Notes: generated from the sequence alone by a model not told the origin. Positions 18,437 to 26,844 are shown, counted from the first letter of the stretch. The stretch is 43,438 nucleotides of DNA from an uncultured Myxococcales bacterium (GCA_937915965.1 CALGHC010000432.1:1-43438); one strand, 5' to 3'. Translations and numbers: made by a program.

Positions 18437-19108
18437 TCAAGGCAGCGGCGCGAGGCGGCACGCAGCCGACAGAAGGGCAGCGGTCTCGTCCCACGCGGCG
18501 CGGATGCATGCGACTCCCGCCGCTCCCTGCGCGAACACGGGGGCGACCGTGTCCACGTCGATGCCGCCCAACGCGATGACGCGCCCAGGGTAGCGCCTGG
18601 CGACCGCGCCAAACGCGTCGAGACCGAGCGGCGCGGCACCTGGCTTGCTGGGAGTGGCAAAGACTGGCGAGACGAATACGCGATCGGCGCCCGCGGCGAG
18701 AGCCGCGTCGACCCCGGCGCCGCTGTGACAGGAGCACGACAACACGACATCGCTGCGGTCGGCGGCGTCCAGGGCACGGCGCCAGAGAAGCGGCCTGGCC
18801 GCTCGCTCGGGCAGCTGCAGGCAGGCGATCCCGGTCGGGGCGATTGTCTCAACCATTCGGACCAAATCGGATGGCGATCGCGTGCCGCCGACGTTCAGAG
18901 ATATGTCGGCTCCGGCAGCAACCAGGGGCGCGACCGCTTCGAGCCAACCACCAGTGACAACCGAAGCGGGATCGTCGAGCCGCAGCTGAACCGCCCACGG
19001 GCCAACGCGACCAGGAGCGAGGGAAGCGACGAGGGACCGCGCCGCGAGCTGCAGATCGACCGTCCGCCACCCTGGCGTAGTGAGCGCCGTCCACCTCGGC
19101 ACGGGCAT
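18437..19108 (-). CDS. ThiE/TenI-family protein (probable thiazole tautomerase or divergent thiamine-phosphate synthase)
   Basis: 223-aa TIM-barrel protein. The C-terminal half matches the ThiE/TenI family well: SCHSGAGVDAALAAGADRVF, then SPVFATPSKPGAAPLGLDAF and RVIALGGI (phosphate-binding). The N-terminal half is divergent. The ThiE pattern QLREKD reads QLRLDD, and the metal-binding Asn-Asp pair expected after the third strand is not evident (SLNVGG). A His in the position used by TenI (CSCHS) is present. TenI aromatises the thiazole product of ThiG, and tenI-like genes often sit next to thiG. That fits this gene, which starts 18 bp after thiG with an AAGGA Shine-Dalgarno. ThiE activity cannot be excluded. 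Confidence 0.78.
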   Translation of the reverse strand: MPVPRWTALTTPGWRTVDLQLAARSLVASLAPGRVGPWAVQLRLDDPASVVTGGWLEAVAPLVAAGADISLNVGGTRSPSDLVRMVETIAPTGIACLQLPERAARPLLWRRALDAADRSDVVLSCSCHSGAGVDAALAAGADRVFVSPVFATPSKPGAAPLGLDAFGAVARRYPGRVIALGGIDVDTVAPVFAQGAAGVACIRAAWDETAALLSAACRLAPLP

Positions 19109-19126
19109 GATGGCTTCCTTGGTCGG

Positions 19127-19942
19127 CTATTCGATCAGGCCTGTCATCGGGCTCGACGCGGTTGCGTAGGGTTTCGCTGGAATCCGCCCGCTGAGCCAGG
19201 CGAGGCGACCGGCCTGCACCCCCAGCCTCATGGCACGGGCCATCCCGACCGGATCGCGAGCGCCGGCGATCGCTGTATTCATGAGCACCGCCGTGCACCC
19301 CAGCTCAAGCGCCTCTGCCGCGTGCGAGGCAGTGCCCACGCCGGCGTCGACGAGAACGGGCACTGAGACTTCCTCAAGGATCAAACGGAGGTTGTGCTTG
19401 TTGCGTAGCCCCAACCCCGTCCCAATCGGCGCGCCAAGGGGCATCACCGCGGCGCAGCCGAGGTCCTCCAGCTTCTTGCAGAGAACGGCGTCGTCACCGC
19501 AATAGGGCAGCACGTGGAACCCCTCCTTGACCAGGACGGCAGCAGCCACAAGGAGCGCCTCATTGTCCGGAAGCAGCGTGCGCTCCGAGCCAATCACCTC
19601 CAGCTTGATGAGGTCCCCCATGCCTGCCTCGCGGGCCAGCATCGCGGTACGGATTGCGTCATCGGCGGTGTAGCACGCTGCGGTGTTGGGAAGGAGGATG
19701 TGACGCTGCGGGTCGAGGGCGTCGAGCACCGTCTGCGCGCCCGCGGTGAGATCGACGCGACGCACCGCGACGGTGACGATCTCGGCGCCGCTCTCATCGA
19801 TGGCCCGCCGGGTCTCGTCGATGGACGCGTACTTGCCGGTTCCTACGAGCAGGCGGGACCAAAGAGTCCGGCCAGCCAGCTGCCAGCTGTCGTCGCGCTC
19901 AAGAACAGGAACGGGTTCTGCGGGGACATTCGAAGGCGTCAT
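19127..19942 (-). CDS. thiG: Thiazole synthase
   Basis: 271-aa TIM-barrel enzyme that forms the thiazole phosphate of thiamin from deoxyxylulose 5-phosphate, dehydroglycine and ThiS thiocarboxylate. Visible are SRLLVGTGKY, AEIVTVAVRR, NTAACYTADDAIRTAMLAREAG and the Schiff-base Lys in LIKLEVIG (Lys113). Also present are VLPYCGDDAVLCKKLEDLGCAAVMPLGAPIGTGLGL, VPVLVDAGVGTASHAAEALELG and the end RIPAKPYATASSPMTGLIE. AGGGAGA precedes the ATG. No thiS, thiF, thiO or thiH is adjacent. A ThiS homologue lies at 40677. Confidence 0.96.
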   Translation of the reverse strand: MTPSNVPAEPVPVLERDDSWQLAGRTLWSRLLVGTGKYASIDETRRAIDESGAEIVTVAVRRVDLTAGAQTVLDALDPQRHILLPNTAACYTADDAIRTAMLAREAGMGDLIKLEVIGSERTLLPDNEALLVAAAVLVKEGFHVLPYCGDDAVLCKKLEDLGCAAVMPLGAPIGTGLGLRNKHNLRLILEEVSVPVLVDAGVGTASHAAEALELGCTAVLMNTAIAGARDPVGMARAMRLGVQAGRLAWLSGRIPAKPYATASSPMTGLIE

Positions 19943-20105
19943 GCTGGGTCTCCCTGGTGAGGTGGTGGGCGCGATTTCAGGCGATCAAGCGGCCGTGCGA
20001 CGGTGACTTCAGGGTGCGGAGCGTGCAGCAAGCGGCGCCGTTTGGGAAGGGATCCGGACCCGGCGCCAGCGGCCTGATCGGGATGCACGGCTCCATCCGA
20101 CTGCC

Positions 20106-20134
20106 TTGACAGCCCTCGGGGGCTCGCATAGCCT
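20106..20134 (+). promoter_or_regulatory. Candidate sigma-70 promoter for the aldolase operon
   Basis: A perfect TTGACA (20106-20111), a 17-nt spacer and TAGCCT (20129-20134). Transcription would start near 20141, about 80 nt before the ATG at 20221. This also argues against using an earlier in-frame TTG at 20137 as the start codon. Confidence 0.5.
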
Positions 20135-20220
20135 GCTTGCGCTTCGTCCGCGACCGGCAATGCAGCCGACCTCGCGACGGAATCGACTGCCGGCCGCCCG
20201 CTGGCGGCGCACCGGACCCC

Positions 20221-21021
20221 ATGACCCCGACCCACGAGCCTGCTGCTGGCGCGGCCGCGGTTCCAACCGCCGCCGAGGCCCGATTCCTGGCCGAGCTTCA
20301 AGACTTGCGCGCTCACGCGACCCTGCGCGCAATGAAGCTTGGAACCGAGGAAGAGGATGTCGATCTCTTTGAGATCCAATACATCCGCTCCGTGCTGCCA
20401 GCGGAAGTCGACATCGTCGTCAAGATCGGTGGCCCCTGCGCGCGCGCCGACATGCGCCTCGCCCGCCAGATCGGCGCCCGGGGCATGGTCGCGCCGATGG
20501 TCGAGAGCGTCTACGCGCTGGAGCGCTTCATGCAGGCGACAGCGTCGCTGTATGGCGACGCCGTCGGGCTGGTCGAGCGCGGCATCAACGTCGAGACGAT
20601 CACCGCGGTCGAGCGACTCGACGATATGCTCGCATGCGACGCCGGCCGACAGCTGGATTTCTTCAACATTGGCAGGTCAGATCTGGCCGGATCGCTTGGC
20701 GATGCCGTCGGCTCGCCGCGGATGAACGACATCGTCTGCAGTGTGATCGAAAAGGGGCAGGCGGCCGGCCTGCGGGTACACGTCGGCGGTCAGGTCACGG
20801 TCAGCACTCTGGTGCCGCTGATCAGCCGGGTGCGCCTCGAAGGTTTCCACACCCGCTGGCTGATCTTCGCGATGCCCCTGCCGGCTGAGGTCGGCGCCAT
20901 CGTCGGTCGCGGCCTGCGCGTCGAGATCGCGCTGCTGGAAATGCTGGCGGCCCGATTCCCCGTCCGTGCCGAAGCGCACCTCGAGCGCGCTCGCGTGACT
21001 GCTGCGCGAATCGAAGGTTGA
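20221..21021 (+). CDS. HpcH/HpaI-family aldolase or citrate-lyase-like protein
   Basis: 266-aa TIM-barrel protein of the HpcH/HpaI aldolase, citrate lyase beta superfamily, which makes or breaks C-C bonds next to a carboxylate using a divalent metal. The typical blocks are KLGTEEEDVDLFEIQYI, KIGGPCARADMRLARQIGARGMVAPMVES (with the metal-binding Glu) and LVERGINVETI. A further block is FFNIGRSDLAGSLG, the usual site of the second acidic ligand. The ATG has no clear Shine-Dalgarno. It is the first of four tightly packed genes: the next gene begins within or just after its stop. The substrate is unknown. The KxGTEEED start differs from hydroxy-ketoglutarate aldolases, so I do not give a specific name. 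Confidence 0.82.
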   Translation: MTPTHEPAAGAAAVPTAAEARFLAELQDLRAHATLRAMKLGTEEEDVDLFEIQYIRSVLPAEVDIVVKIGGPCARADMRLARQIGARGMVAPMVESVYALERFMQATASLYGDAVGLVERGINVETITAVERLDDMLACDAGRQLDFFNIGRSDLAGSLGDAVGSPRMNDIVCSVIEKGQAAGLRVHVGGQVTVSTLVPLISRVRLEGFHTRWLIFAMPLPAEVGAIVGRGLRVEIALLEMLAARFPVRAEAHLERARVTAARIEG

Positions 21022-21029
21022 GGTCCTGC

Positions 21030-22043
21030 GTGCGGGAGAGTGTCAGAGCTGCGCAGCAAGCCCTGGCCGAGGGTCGCTTCTGCAAGATCATCTGCGGCCT
21101 GGGCATGAGCGATGCGCTTGTCGCGCGGCGGATGGCGACACTGTACGCGCTGGCCGGTGCCGACGCGCTGGATGTCGCAGCGGACCCCGACGTCGTCGCC
21201 GCCGCACGAGCCGGTTTCGACGATGCCGATCGCATCGCCGGACTTGAAGGTCGCATCCTCGTTGCACCGGCTCTGCTGATCAGCGTCGGCCTGCAGTCCG
21301 ACCCGCACGTGGGCCGCGCGCTGCTGCATCGCAGCATCTGCGCTACCTGCGCGGGCTGCTCGATTCCGTCGCTACGCCTGTGCGCCGAGCGCCCGCTTGA
21401 ATTGCGCGCTCCCGAGTGCCCCGGATGTATGGCGTGCATCGGCGCGTGCCCGTACGGCGCTATCACCGTCGCGGCCGCGTTCGACGGCCGAGGGGACGGG
21501 GTCGCGACGGCGCTGGCAGCGGGCGCCGATGGGCTGGAACTTCACGTCGGCGGTGCGGCGGTGGCCGACATCGAGCAGGTAATGACGACTCTCATGGGCC
21601 TGATCGACGAGGGGATGTTGCTTTCTTTCAGCGTCGGCTCCGAGGTGACCTCGACCGCGCTGGTGCTCGATCAGGTCCGCTGGATCGAGGCGCAAAGCCA
21701 CGAACCCACGGTGATCCAGGTCGAGGGTCGACCCATGAGCGGCGGCGCCGACATCGGCCGAGCCGGACCTGCAGCCGCGGCGGCGATCGAGCTGGCCGCC
21801 CGCGTGACGACGGTCGTCCAACGAACGTACGTCCAGATCGCCGGCGGCGCTGACCACACGACACATGGCTTGTGCGTCGCAGCAGGGCTTGCGTGCCACG
21901 GTATCGGCTTTGGCGGGACGGCCCGTCTGGCGGCAAGACAGGTGTTGCACGCGGCATCTGTCGACCCCAAGGATCCGGTCTTCTGCGAAGCGCTCGCGGC
22001 TGCTCGCGCCTTGGTCGAATCGTGCCATCGTGGGACAGGCTGA
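21030..22043 (+). CDS. LdpA-like iron-sulfur protein
   Basis: 337-aa protein (GTG at 21030 with GAGG six bases upstream; an in-frame TTG at 21018 overlapping the previous stop is the alternative). The N-terminal part reads RFCKIICGLGMSDALVARRMATLYALAGADALDVAADPDVVAAAR, which closely resembles the N-terminus of cyanobacterial LdpA, a redox-active Fe-S protein linked to circadian period. Two Fe-S motifs follow: C104xxCxxC with Cys118, and the ferredoxin motif CPGCMACIGACP (130-141), enough for two 4Fe-4S clusters. The C-terminal half is barrel-like and lacks known motifs. Its role in a non-phototroph is unknown. Tight linkage to the aldolase, aminotransferase and phosphatase suggests a shared pathway or a redox-sensing role. 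Confidence 0.78.
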   Translation: MRESVRAAQQALAEGRFCKIICGLGMSDALVARRMATLYALAGADALDVAADPDVVAAARAGFDDADRIAGLEGRILVAPALLISVGLQSDPHVGRALLHRSICATCAGCSIPSLRLCAERPLELRAPECPGCMACIGACPYGAITVAAAFDGRGDGVATALAAGADGLELHVGGAAVADIEQVMTTLMGLIDEGMLLSFSVGSEVTSTALVLDQVRWIEAQSHEPTVIQVEGRPMSGGADIGRAGPAAAAAIELAARVTTVVQRTYVQIAGGADHTTHGLCVAAGLACHGIGFGGTARLAARQVLHAASVDPKDPVFCEALAAARALVESCHRGTG

Positions 22044-22071
22044 TAGCGCTCACGAACGCGGAGGCTTCTCG

Positions 22072-23184
22072 ATGACGGTTCGTGTCTCGCCTTTCCTCGC
22101 GACCCTCGACGCCGTGCCGATATACCGATCGACCTGGTTGGATCCGGTCGGCCGGCAGGTCAAACTCAACCACAACGAGAGTGCGCAGGACGCACCCGCG
22201 CGGTTGAAGTCCATCGCCCTTGAGCGCCTCGCTGCTGCGCCATGGCACCGCTACCCAGATCCGCACGCCAGCGCGCTGCGGAGCGCCCTCGCCCGGGCCC
22301 TCGGTGTGACCATCGAGTCCATCGTCCTGGGCAACGGCGGCAACGAGCTGATCGGTCGGCTATTCCAATCGCTACGCCGCGACGCCACCATTTTGATTTG
22401 CACGCCCGGCTACTACATCTACGGACGGGCGGCCGCGACACAGGGACTCGCGACCATCGAGATCCCGCTGCAACCGTCGAGCGATGGCGCGACTCCCTTC
22501 GACATCGACGCGGACGCGGTTCTCGAACGAGCGCGGACCTGCGCGTGTCCGGTGCTCTGCCTTGCGCAGCCCAACAACCCGACCGCCGCCCTGTTGTCTG
22601 AGGAGTCAATCTCTCGCATTCTGAAAGGATTCATAGGCTTGTCCGGACTGGTCGTCATCGATGAGGCCTACGTCGACTACAGCGGCGTCAGCCACCTTGA
22701 GACCATCGCCGAGCGACGCGACGTCGTGATCATGCGCACCTTGTCGAAAGCGTTTGGACTCGCAGGTGTTCGACTCGGTGCGTTGCTGGCCCATCCCGAG
22801 ACGGCCGCGACGATCGAGAAGCTCGCCCTGCCCTACGCGCTGGGACTGCCCGCGCAGATCATCGGCGAGGCGGCCCTCGCGTGCGCCGAAGAGGTCCGCA
22901 CACTGGCCCAGGACACCGTCCGGGAGCGAGATCGTCTTGCCGCGGCACTTGGGGCCGTTCTGGGGGCCATTCCGGAGGCCAAAGTGCATCCCTCGGCGAC
23001 CAACTTCCTACTCGTCGACTTCGGGCCCGCGGCGGCACAGGTGCGCACGTCCCTACAGGCCGACGCGATCACCGTGCGTGATCTGGCGACGGTGCCGCGC
23101 CTCGAATCCTGCCTACGCATTTCGGTGGGCCGCCGCGACGAGAACGACCGCCTGGTCGCCGCCGTGCGGGCGGCATTGCGATGA
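22072..23184 (+). CDS. HisC-like PLP aminotransferase
   Basis: 370-aa class I/II aminotransferase closest to histidinol-phosphate aminotransferases. The ATG at 22072 has GGAGG seven bases upstream. Motifs are KLNHNESA, RYPDPHASALRSALA, GNGGNELI, AQPNNPTA (Asn), VVIDEAYVDY (Asp and Tyr), the PLP Lys in TLSKAFGLAGVRLG (Lys226) and RISVGR near the end. No other his genes are present, so it may transaminate histidinol phosphate or a different phosphorylated amino substrate. The stop overlaps the start of the HAD phosphatase gene (ATGA), suggesting that the phosphatase acts on its product. Confidence 0.88.
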   Translation: MTVRVSPFLATLDAVPIYRSTWLDPVGRQVKLNHNESAQDAPARLKSIALERLAAAPWHRYPDPHASALRSALARALGVTIESIVLGNGGNELIGRLFQSLRRDATILICTPGYYIYGRAAATQGLATIEIPLQPSSDGATPFDIDADAVLERARTCACPVLCLAQPNNPTAALLSEESISRILKGFIGLSGLVVIDEAYVDYSGVSHLETIAERRDVVIMRTLSKAFGLAGVRLGALLAHPETAATIEKLALPYALGLPAQIIGEAALACAEEVRTLAQDTVRERDRLAAALGAVLGAIPEAKVHPSATNFLLVDFGPAAAQVRTSLQADAITVRDLATVPRLESCLRISVGRRDENDRLVAAVRAALR

Positions 23185-24098
23185 CGCACAGGAACCGGCC
23201 CGGTGCCGTCGAAGCGGCCCGCGGCTTGCCATTGATCTTCGATCTCGACGGTGTCGTCGTCGACGTCCGCCAAAGCTATCGCCAGGCCTATATCCTTGGA
23301 ATCACCTGGTTTCTCAACGAGATCCTGGGGCGGCCGGGCGACGCTGCCGGATTCACGGTGGCGGACGTCGCCCTGCTCAAGCGCCATCGGGGCTTCAACG
23401 CGCCGCGCGATGTCGTCGCGTTCTTTCTGCGCGCGGCGCTCGTCTCGGACAGCGCTGACCAGCGCGGCGGCGGATTCTCGCGGGTTTCGACCTGGATCAA
23501 GGCGGGGCTCGCGGACGGCCGCCTCGATCGGGGTGCAGAAGCGCTCTTCGACGGATTGTCGGCGCAGACACGGGCCGCCGTTCGTTCCGTCGAGGATGTC
23601 GACGCGGCCCTCAGCAGCTGCCATGAGGTATACATCGGCTCGCGCAACTTCATGACCGTCTACGGCGCGGCGCCCCGCGGCGACTGGCCGGGTCTCTGGC
23701 CGGCGGACCGGCTTCTGCTTCCGCGCGACCGACCGCCGTGCCGGCTGCCGCTCGGAGTCTACAGCGGTCGCACCCGTGGCGAGATCGACCACCTCTTTGA
23801 GCGGCTGCCCTTCTTCGCGCCGATCGCGCCGGCGCACGTTCACAGCGCCGATGACCCGGGCGCCAAGCCCGACGCCGAACCCTTGATCCGCCTCATTGAC
23901 AGCCTCGGCGCGGGCGGAGCGGTCTATCTGGGCGACACCGAGGCGGACAGACAGACCGTCATCGCCCTGCGCCGCCAGCGCCCCGATCTCGTCTGTCTGC
24001 TCGCCCAGATCGATGAGGACAAAGAGGCGCAGTGGTGGCCCGAGGCCGAATTTGCGGCGACCGGACCCGCGGAGATCGTCGATCTGCTAGGCGGCTGA
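23181..24098 (+). CDS. HAD-superfamily (subfamily IA) hydrolase
   Basis: 305-aa HAD phosphatase-like protein. Motif I is FDLDGVVVDVR (nucleophile Asp21 and acid Asp23), and the metal-binding motif IV is GDTEADRQT. A large helical cap lies between. The segments RHRGFNAPRDVV and GVYSGRTRGEIDHLFERLPFF recall the small HAD clade I know from haloarchaea and cyanobacteria (TIGR01548). The overlap with the aminotransferase stop (ATGA) implies coupled expression and possibly consecutive reactions (transamination then dephosphorylation, as histidinol-phosphate aminotransferase and phosphatase would do). The substrate is not known. A 17-bp tandem duplication begins at its stop codon. Confidence 0.82.
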   Translation: MTHRNRPGAVEAARGLPLIFDLDGVVVDVRQSYRQAYILGITWFLNEILGRPGDAAGFTVADVALLKRHRGFNAPRDVVAFFLRAALVSDSADQRGGGFSRVSTWIKAGLADGRLDRGAEALFDGLSAQTRAAVRSVEDVDAALSSCHEVYIGSRNFMTVYGAAPRGDWPGLWPADRLLLPRDRPPCRLPLGVYSGRTRGEIDHLFERLPFFAPIAPAHVHSADDPGAKPDAEPLIRLIDSLGAGGAVYLGDTEADRQTVIALRRQRPDLVCLLAQIDEDKEAQWWPEAEFAATGPAEIVDLLGG

Positions 24099-24134
24099 GA
24101 CTGCGAGGCGGCTGAGACTGCGGGGCGGCTGAGC
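24089..24134 (+). repeat. 17-bp tandem duplication at the end of the HAD gene
   Basis: Two identical 17-bp copies (AGGCGGCTGAGACTGCG at 24089-24105 and 24106-24122) and a third partial copy. The first copy holds the HAD stop codon, so the duplications lie in the 3' untranslated part between convergent genes. This is probably replication slippage. Confidence 0.8.
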
Positions 24135-24164
24135 TACAGTGAGAGCGAACCGAGCCGACGCGGC

Positions 24165-26702
24165 TCAGACCCGCACGCGCCGTGGGTCGAGGGCCGCAGC
24201 CAGCTCGCCCGGTGCCTCGCGGCGCACCCAATCCGCAGCCAGGCGAGCGACGATCGGCGCGTGCATGACCCCGTGGCCAGCGAGCGCAGCGACCAGCACC
24301 AGTCCGTCCAGCCCCGGGCACGGTCCGACATAGGGTCGGCCGTCGGCCGCATGGGTCTGGATGCCGCTGAATGCAGGGCGGAAACGCGCGCCCGCGAGGC
24401 CAGGAAGGCGATGAAGGAGGCGCTCGTGGGCGGCCTCCCGGACAGCCGCCTCCTGCTCGACCGGGTCGCTGCCCTGTTCTTCGTCGAACTCCCACGCGGA
24501 CGCGATGACGCCGCTCGCCTCTGCCCGGAAATACAGGGCCGGCGTGTAAGAGAGCACCAGCGGACCGGAGCTCGGCATGGCGGGGGCGCCTGTGGCCAGG
24601 AAGATGCGACGACGACCAGATCGCATCGGCAGGCGCACACCTGCGGCGACGATCAGGTCGGCGACATCGGCGCCCGCTGCCAAGACGACGGTGTCGGCGC
24701 GCAGGTCACCGCCGTCGGTGCGCACGCCAACAACGCGACCGCGGTCGATCAAGAGGGACTGAACACGCACGCCGGTCTCAACCCGGCCGGCGGCTGCTCG
24801 CAGGCGGCGGGCGTAGGCCTGCACCAAGCCGTGTGGGTCGAGGTGTCCTTCGCTTGGACCGAACGTCGCGCTGCGCACATCGTCGACGCGCAACATGGGC
24901 CAACGCTCGGCCACATCGCCGGCTGAGAGCATCTCGACGGGCCAGCCTACCGCGCGGGCGTGCTCTGCTTGCGCCTCCAGGCGGGCGTCGTCGGCGACAC
25001 AAGTCGACAAGAAGAGGTAGCCATCATCACGCAGGTCGATATGGGCCAGACCCTCGGCTGCCAGATCGTCGAGGAGCGGTCGGGCGGCGGCGGTGAGTCG
25101 CGCCAGGAGCGGATCGCTGTGCTGGGCGCGGATTCCGCCGATGCTCGCGGCAGTTGCGCCGACGCCGAGCTGGCTGGCCGCCTCGAGCAGAAGTACGCCT
25201 GCGCCCAGATCGGCGGCCAACTCGGCGGCCACTGAAACGCCAGCGACGCCGCCACCGACGACGATGACGTCGGTTCGCGCCGCGGTCGGCGTGCGCGCCC
25301 GCCGCGGATTGGGAACCACCGCGCCCGTGGCGTCGACCTGCATCCTGGCGAGCATCCGCCGACGCAGCTCGGGCGTGTAGAAGCGCTGGCAGACCTCGTC
25401 CGAAAACAAGGTGCCGATCTCAGTCAGTCTAACGCGCACGCCGTCATCGACGATCACACCCAGCTCGGTCAGCTCGGCGATCGTCGCCCCGAAGACGCTG
25501 TCAACCGACTCACCGAGCTCGGCTTCGAACCGGCCCCGCACGATGCCGCCGTCGTCGTCGAGTACCTTGAGCGAGAACATCGCCCGCTGAGCGAGCTGTT
25601 CGGCGTGGCTGAGCAATCGGCCATTCGCCAGCGCCCAACCGTCGCCCGCCTCAACGGCCTCGCTGAAGACATCCATATGCCCGTGGTTGAAGGCAATCAC
25701 GTCCGGCCGTCGCGAACAGGCTTCGACCCCGCAACCATCGACGGGCTGCATGTCGCGCCACTTGTCGCGCGCCTGCATCTGCGCGGTCTCGCTGTCGGCC
25801 AGGCAGAAATAGTCAGTCAAAGACTGCCGATAGCCGCGCCGCTCGAGGAAGCGTACCGCAGCCAGGTGCATCTGCAGGTTGAGGTCCTCGGCCGGCGAGG
25901 CGCGCCGCGAGATCGACGTGTCGGGGCGCTTGCGCAGGTGGTACGTCGTGATGCTCTGCACACCAAGATCGGAGGCGACATCGAGCCCCTCGAGCCAACC
26001 GTCGAGATCCTGACCCGGGAGGGCGTAGATGAGATCGATGTTGATGTTGTCGAAGCCCGCTGATCGGGCCTGCAAAACAGCTGCCCGCGCTTCAGCCGCA
26101 TCGTGACGCCGTCCTAGCAAGCGCAGTTGCCGATCGTCGAAGCTCTGGATGCCGATATTGAGCCGGTTGACGCCATGCTGTCGCAGCACGTCGAGCTTCT
26201 CTCGGGTCAGAGTCTCCGGGGCCGACTCCACGGTCCACTCGGTGCCAGCGGGAATCGTTACGTTGCTGCGAATGCCGCCGAGCAGGCGATCGAGCTGGTC
26301 GGCCTCGAGATAGGTCGGTGTGCCGCCGCCTACGAGAACGGACGCGACGCGCTCAAAGCGGTCGTCGCTCCAGCGCAGGCCCATCTCGCGTTCGAGCGCG
26401 GCGAGATAGCGGTCGATTCGCTCGGGACCTGGGTTCACCTCGATCGCGTAATGGCAAAACGTGCAACGGCCAGTGCAAGGCGGGACGTGGACGTAGAGAC
26501 CGATAGGCCCGGTTGGCTGGCTGAGACGGACACGCAGAGCGTCGTCTGCTGCGTGGTCGCGGGCGACCTCGGGGGGTAGAAAGTGGACGACCAGATTGTA
26601 GCCACCCGGGTCACGGCGAATGCCGGCGGCGGCGAGCTTGGCCACATCGAGCGTCGCCAGCGCCTCGCGCACTTCGTCTCTGATGGGATCGAATCGGCTC
26701 AC
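24165..26702 (-). CDS. Fusion of a HemW/HemN-like radical SAM enzyme with an FAD-dependent amine oxidase
   Basis: 845-aa two-part enzyme. Residues about 60-460 form a radical SAM domain of the HemN/HemW type: LYVHVPPCTGRCTFC with the 4Fe-4S Cys76, Cys80 and Cys83 (CxxxCxxC), GGGTPTYLEADQL, ESAPETLTREKLDVLRQHGVNRLNIGIQSF and INIDLIYALPGQDLDGW, then the HemN-type C-terminal winged-helix part (residues about 360-440). After a Pro/Arg linker (about 463-476), residues 477-845 form a DAO-family flavoprotein: VVGGGVAGVSVAAELA (GxGxxG at 483-488), GATAASIGGIRAQHSDP, SEGHLDPHGLVQAYARRL and the end GHGVMHAPIVARLAADWV. This is closest to sarcosine oxidase beta-like amine dehydrogenases. The frame is open throughout with no internal stop, so the fusion looks real. 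It is the last gene of the minus-strand redox cluster. The reaction is unknown. Confidence 0.85.
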   Translation of the reverse strand: MSRFDPIRDEVREALATLDVAKLAAAGIRRDPGGYNLVVHFLPPEVARDHAADDALRVRLSQPTGPIGLYVHVPPCTGRCTFCHYAIEVNPGPERIDRYLAALEREMGLRWSDDRFERVASVLVGGGTPTYLEADQLDRLLGGIRSNVTIPAGTEWTVESAPETLTREKLDVLRQHGVNRLNIGIQSFDDRQLRLLGRRHDAAEARAAVLQARSAGFDNINIDLIYALPGQDLDGWLEGLDVASDLGVQSITTYHLRKRPDTSISRRASPAEDLNLQMHLAAVRFLERRGYRQSLTDYFCLADSETAQMQARDKWRDMQPVDGCGVEACSRRPDVIAFNHGHMDVFSEAVEAGDGWALANGRLLSHAEQLAQRAMFSLKVLDDDGGIVRGRFEAELGESVDSVFGATIAELTELGVIVDDGVRVRLTEIGTLFSDEVCQRFYTPELRRRMLARMQVDATGAVVPNPRRARTPTAARTDVIVVGGGVAGVSVAAELAADLGAGVLLLEAASQLGVGATAASIGGIRAQHSDPLLARLTAAARPLLDDLAAEGLAHIDLRDDGYLFLSTCVADDARLEAQAEHARAVGWPVEMLSAGDVAERWPMLRVDDVRSATFGPSEGHLDPHGLVQAYARRLRAAAGRVETGVRVQSLLIDRGRVVGVRTDGGDLRADTVVLAAGADVADLIVAAGVRLPMRSGRRRIFLATGAPAMPSSGPLVLSYTPALYFRAEASGVIASAWEFDEEQGSDPVEQEAAVREAAHERLLHRLPGLAGARFRPAFSGIQTHAADGRPYVGPCPGLDGLVLVAALAGHGVMHAPIVARLAADWVRREAPGELAAALDPRRVRV

Positions 26703-26774
26703 GTTCGCTCGCGTGGTCGGTTGGAGGCAGGGTTGAGTGCGGTCGCTGCGGTGGGGTCGGCGATCGGGCCGAGT

Positions 26775-26844
26775 GGCGGGTCACAACAGGCGGGTCACAA
26801 CAGGCAGGTCACAACAGGCGGGTCACAACAGGCGGGTCAGAACG
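26775..26844. repeat. Five-copy 14-bp tandem repeat
   Basis: Five head-to-tail copies of GGCGGGTCACAACA, with one variant base in copy 3 and two in copy 5. It fills the gap between two minus-strand radical SAM genes and runs across the stop codon of the upstream one (26837-26839). No spacer pattern is present, so it is not a CRISPR. It could be slippage or bind a regulator. Confidence 0.9.

Noticed and set aside
19943..20220. TPP riboswitch upstream of thiG
   Set aside because: A stretch on the minus strand loosely recalls the conserved TPP core, but CUGAGA and the paired GG/ACC elements are missing, so it was not called.
24165..26702. Calling the fusion gene hemN or hemW
   Set aside because: The radical SAM half is related, but the fused amine-oxidase domain and the genomic context make a heme-synthesis or chaperone role unsupported.
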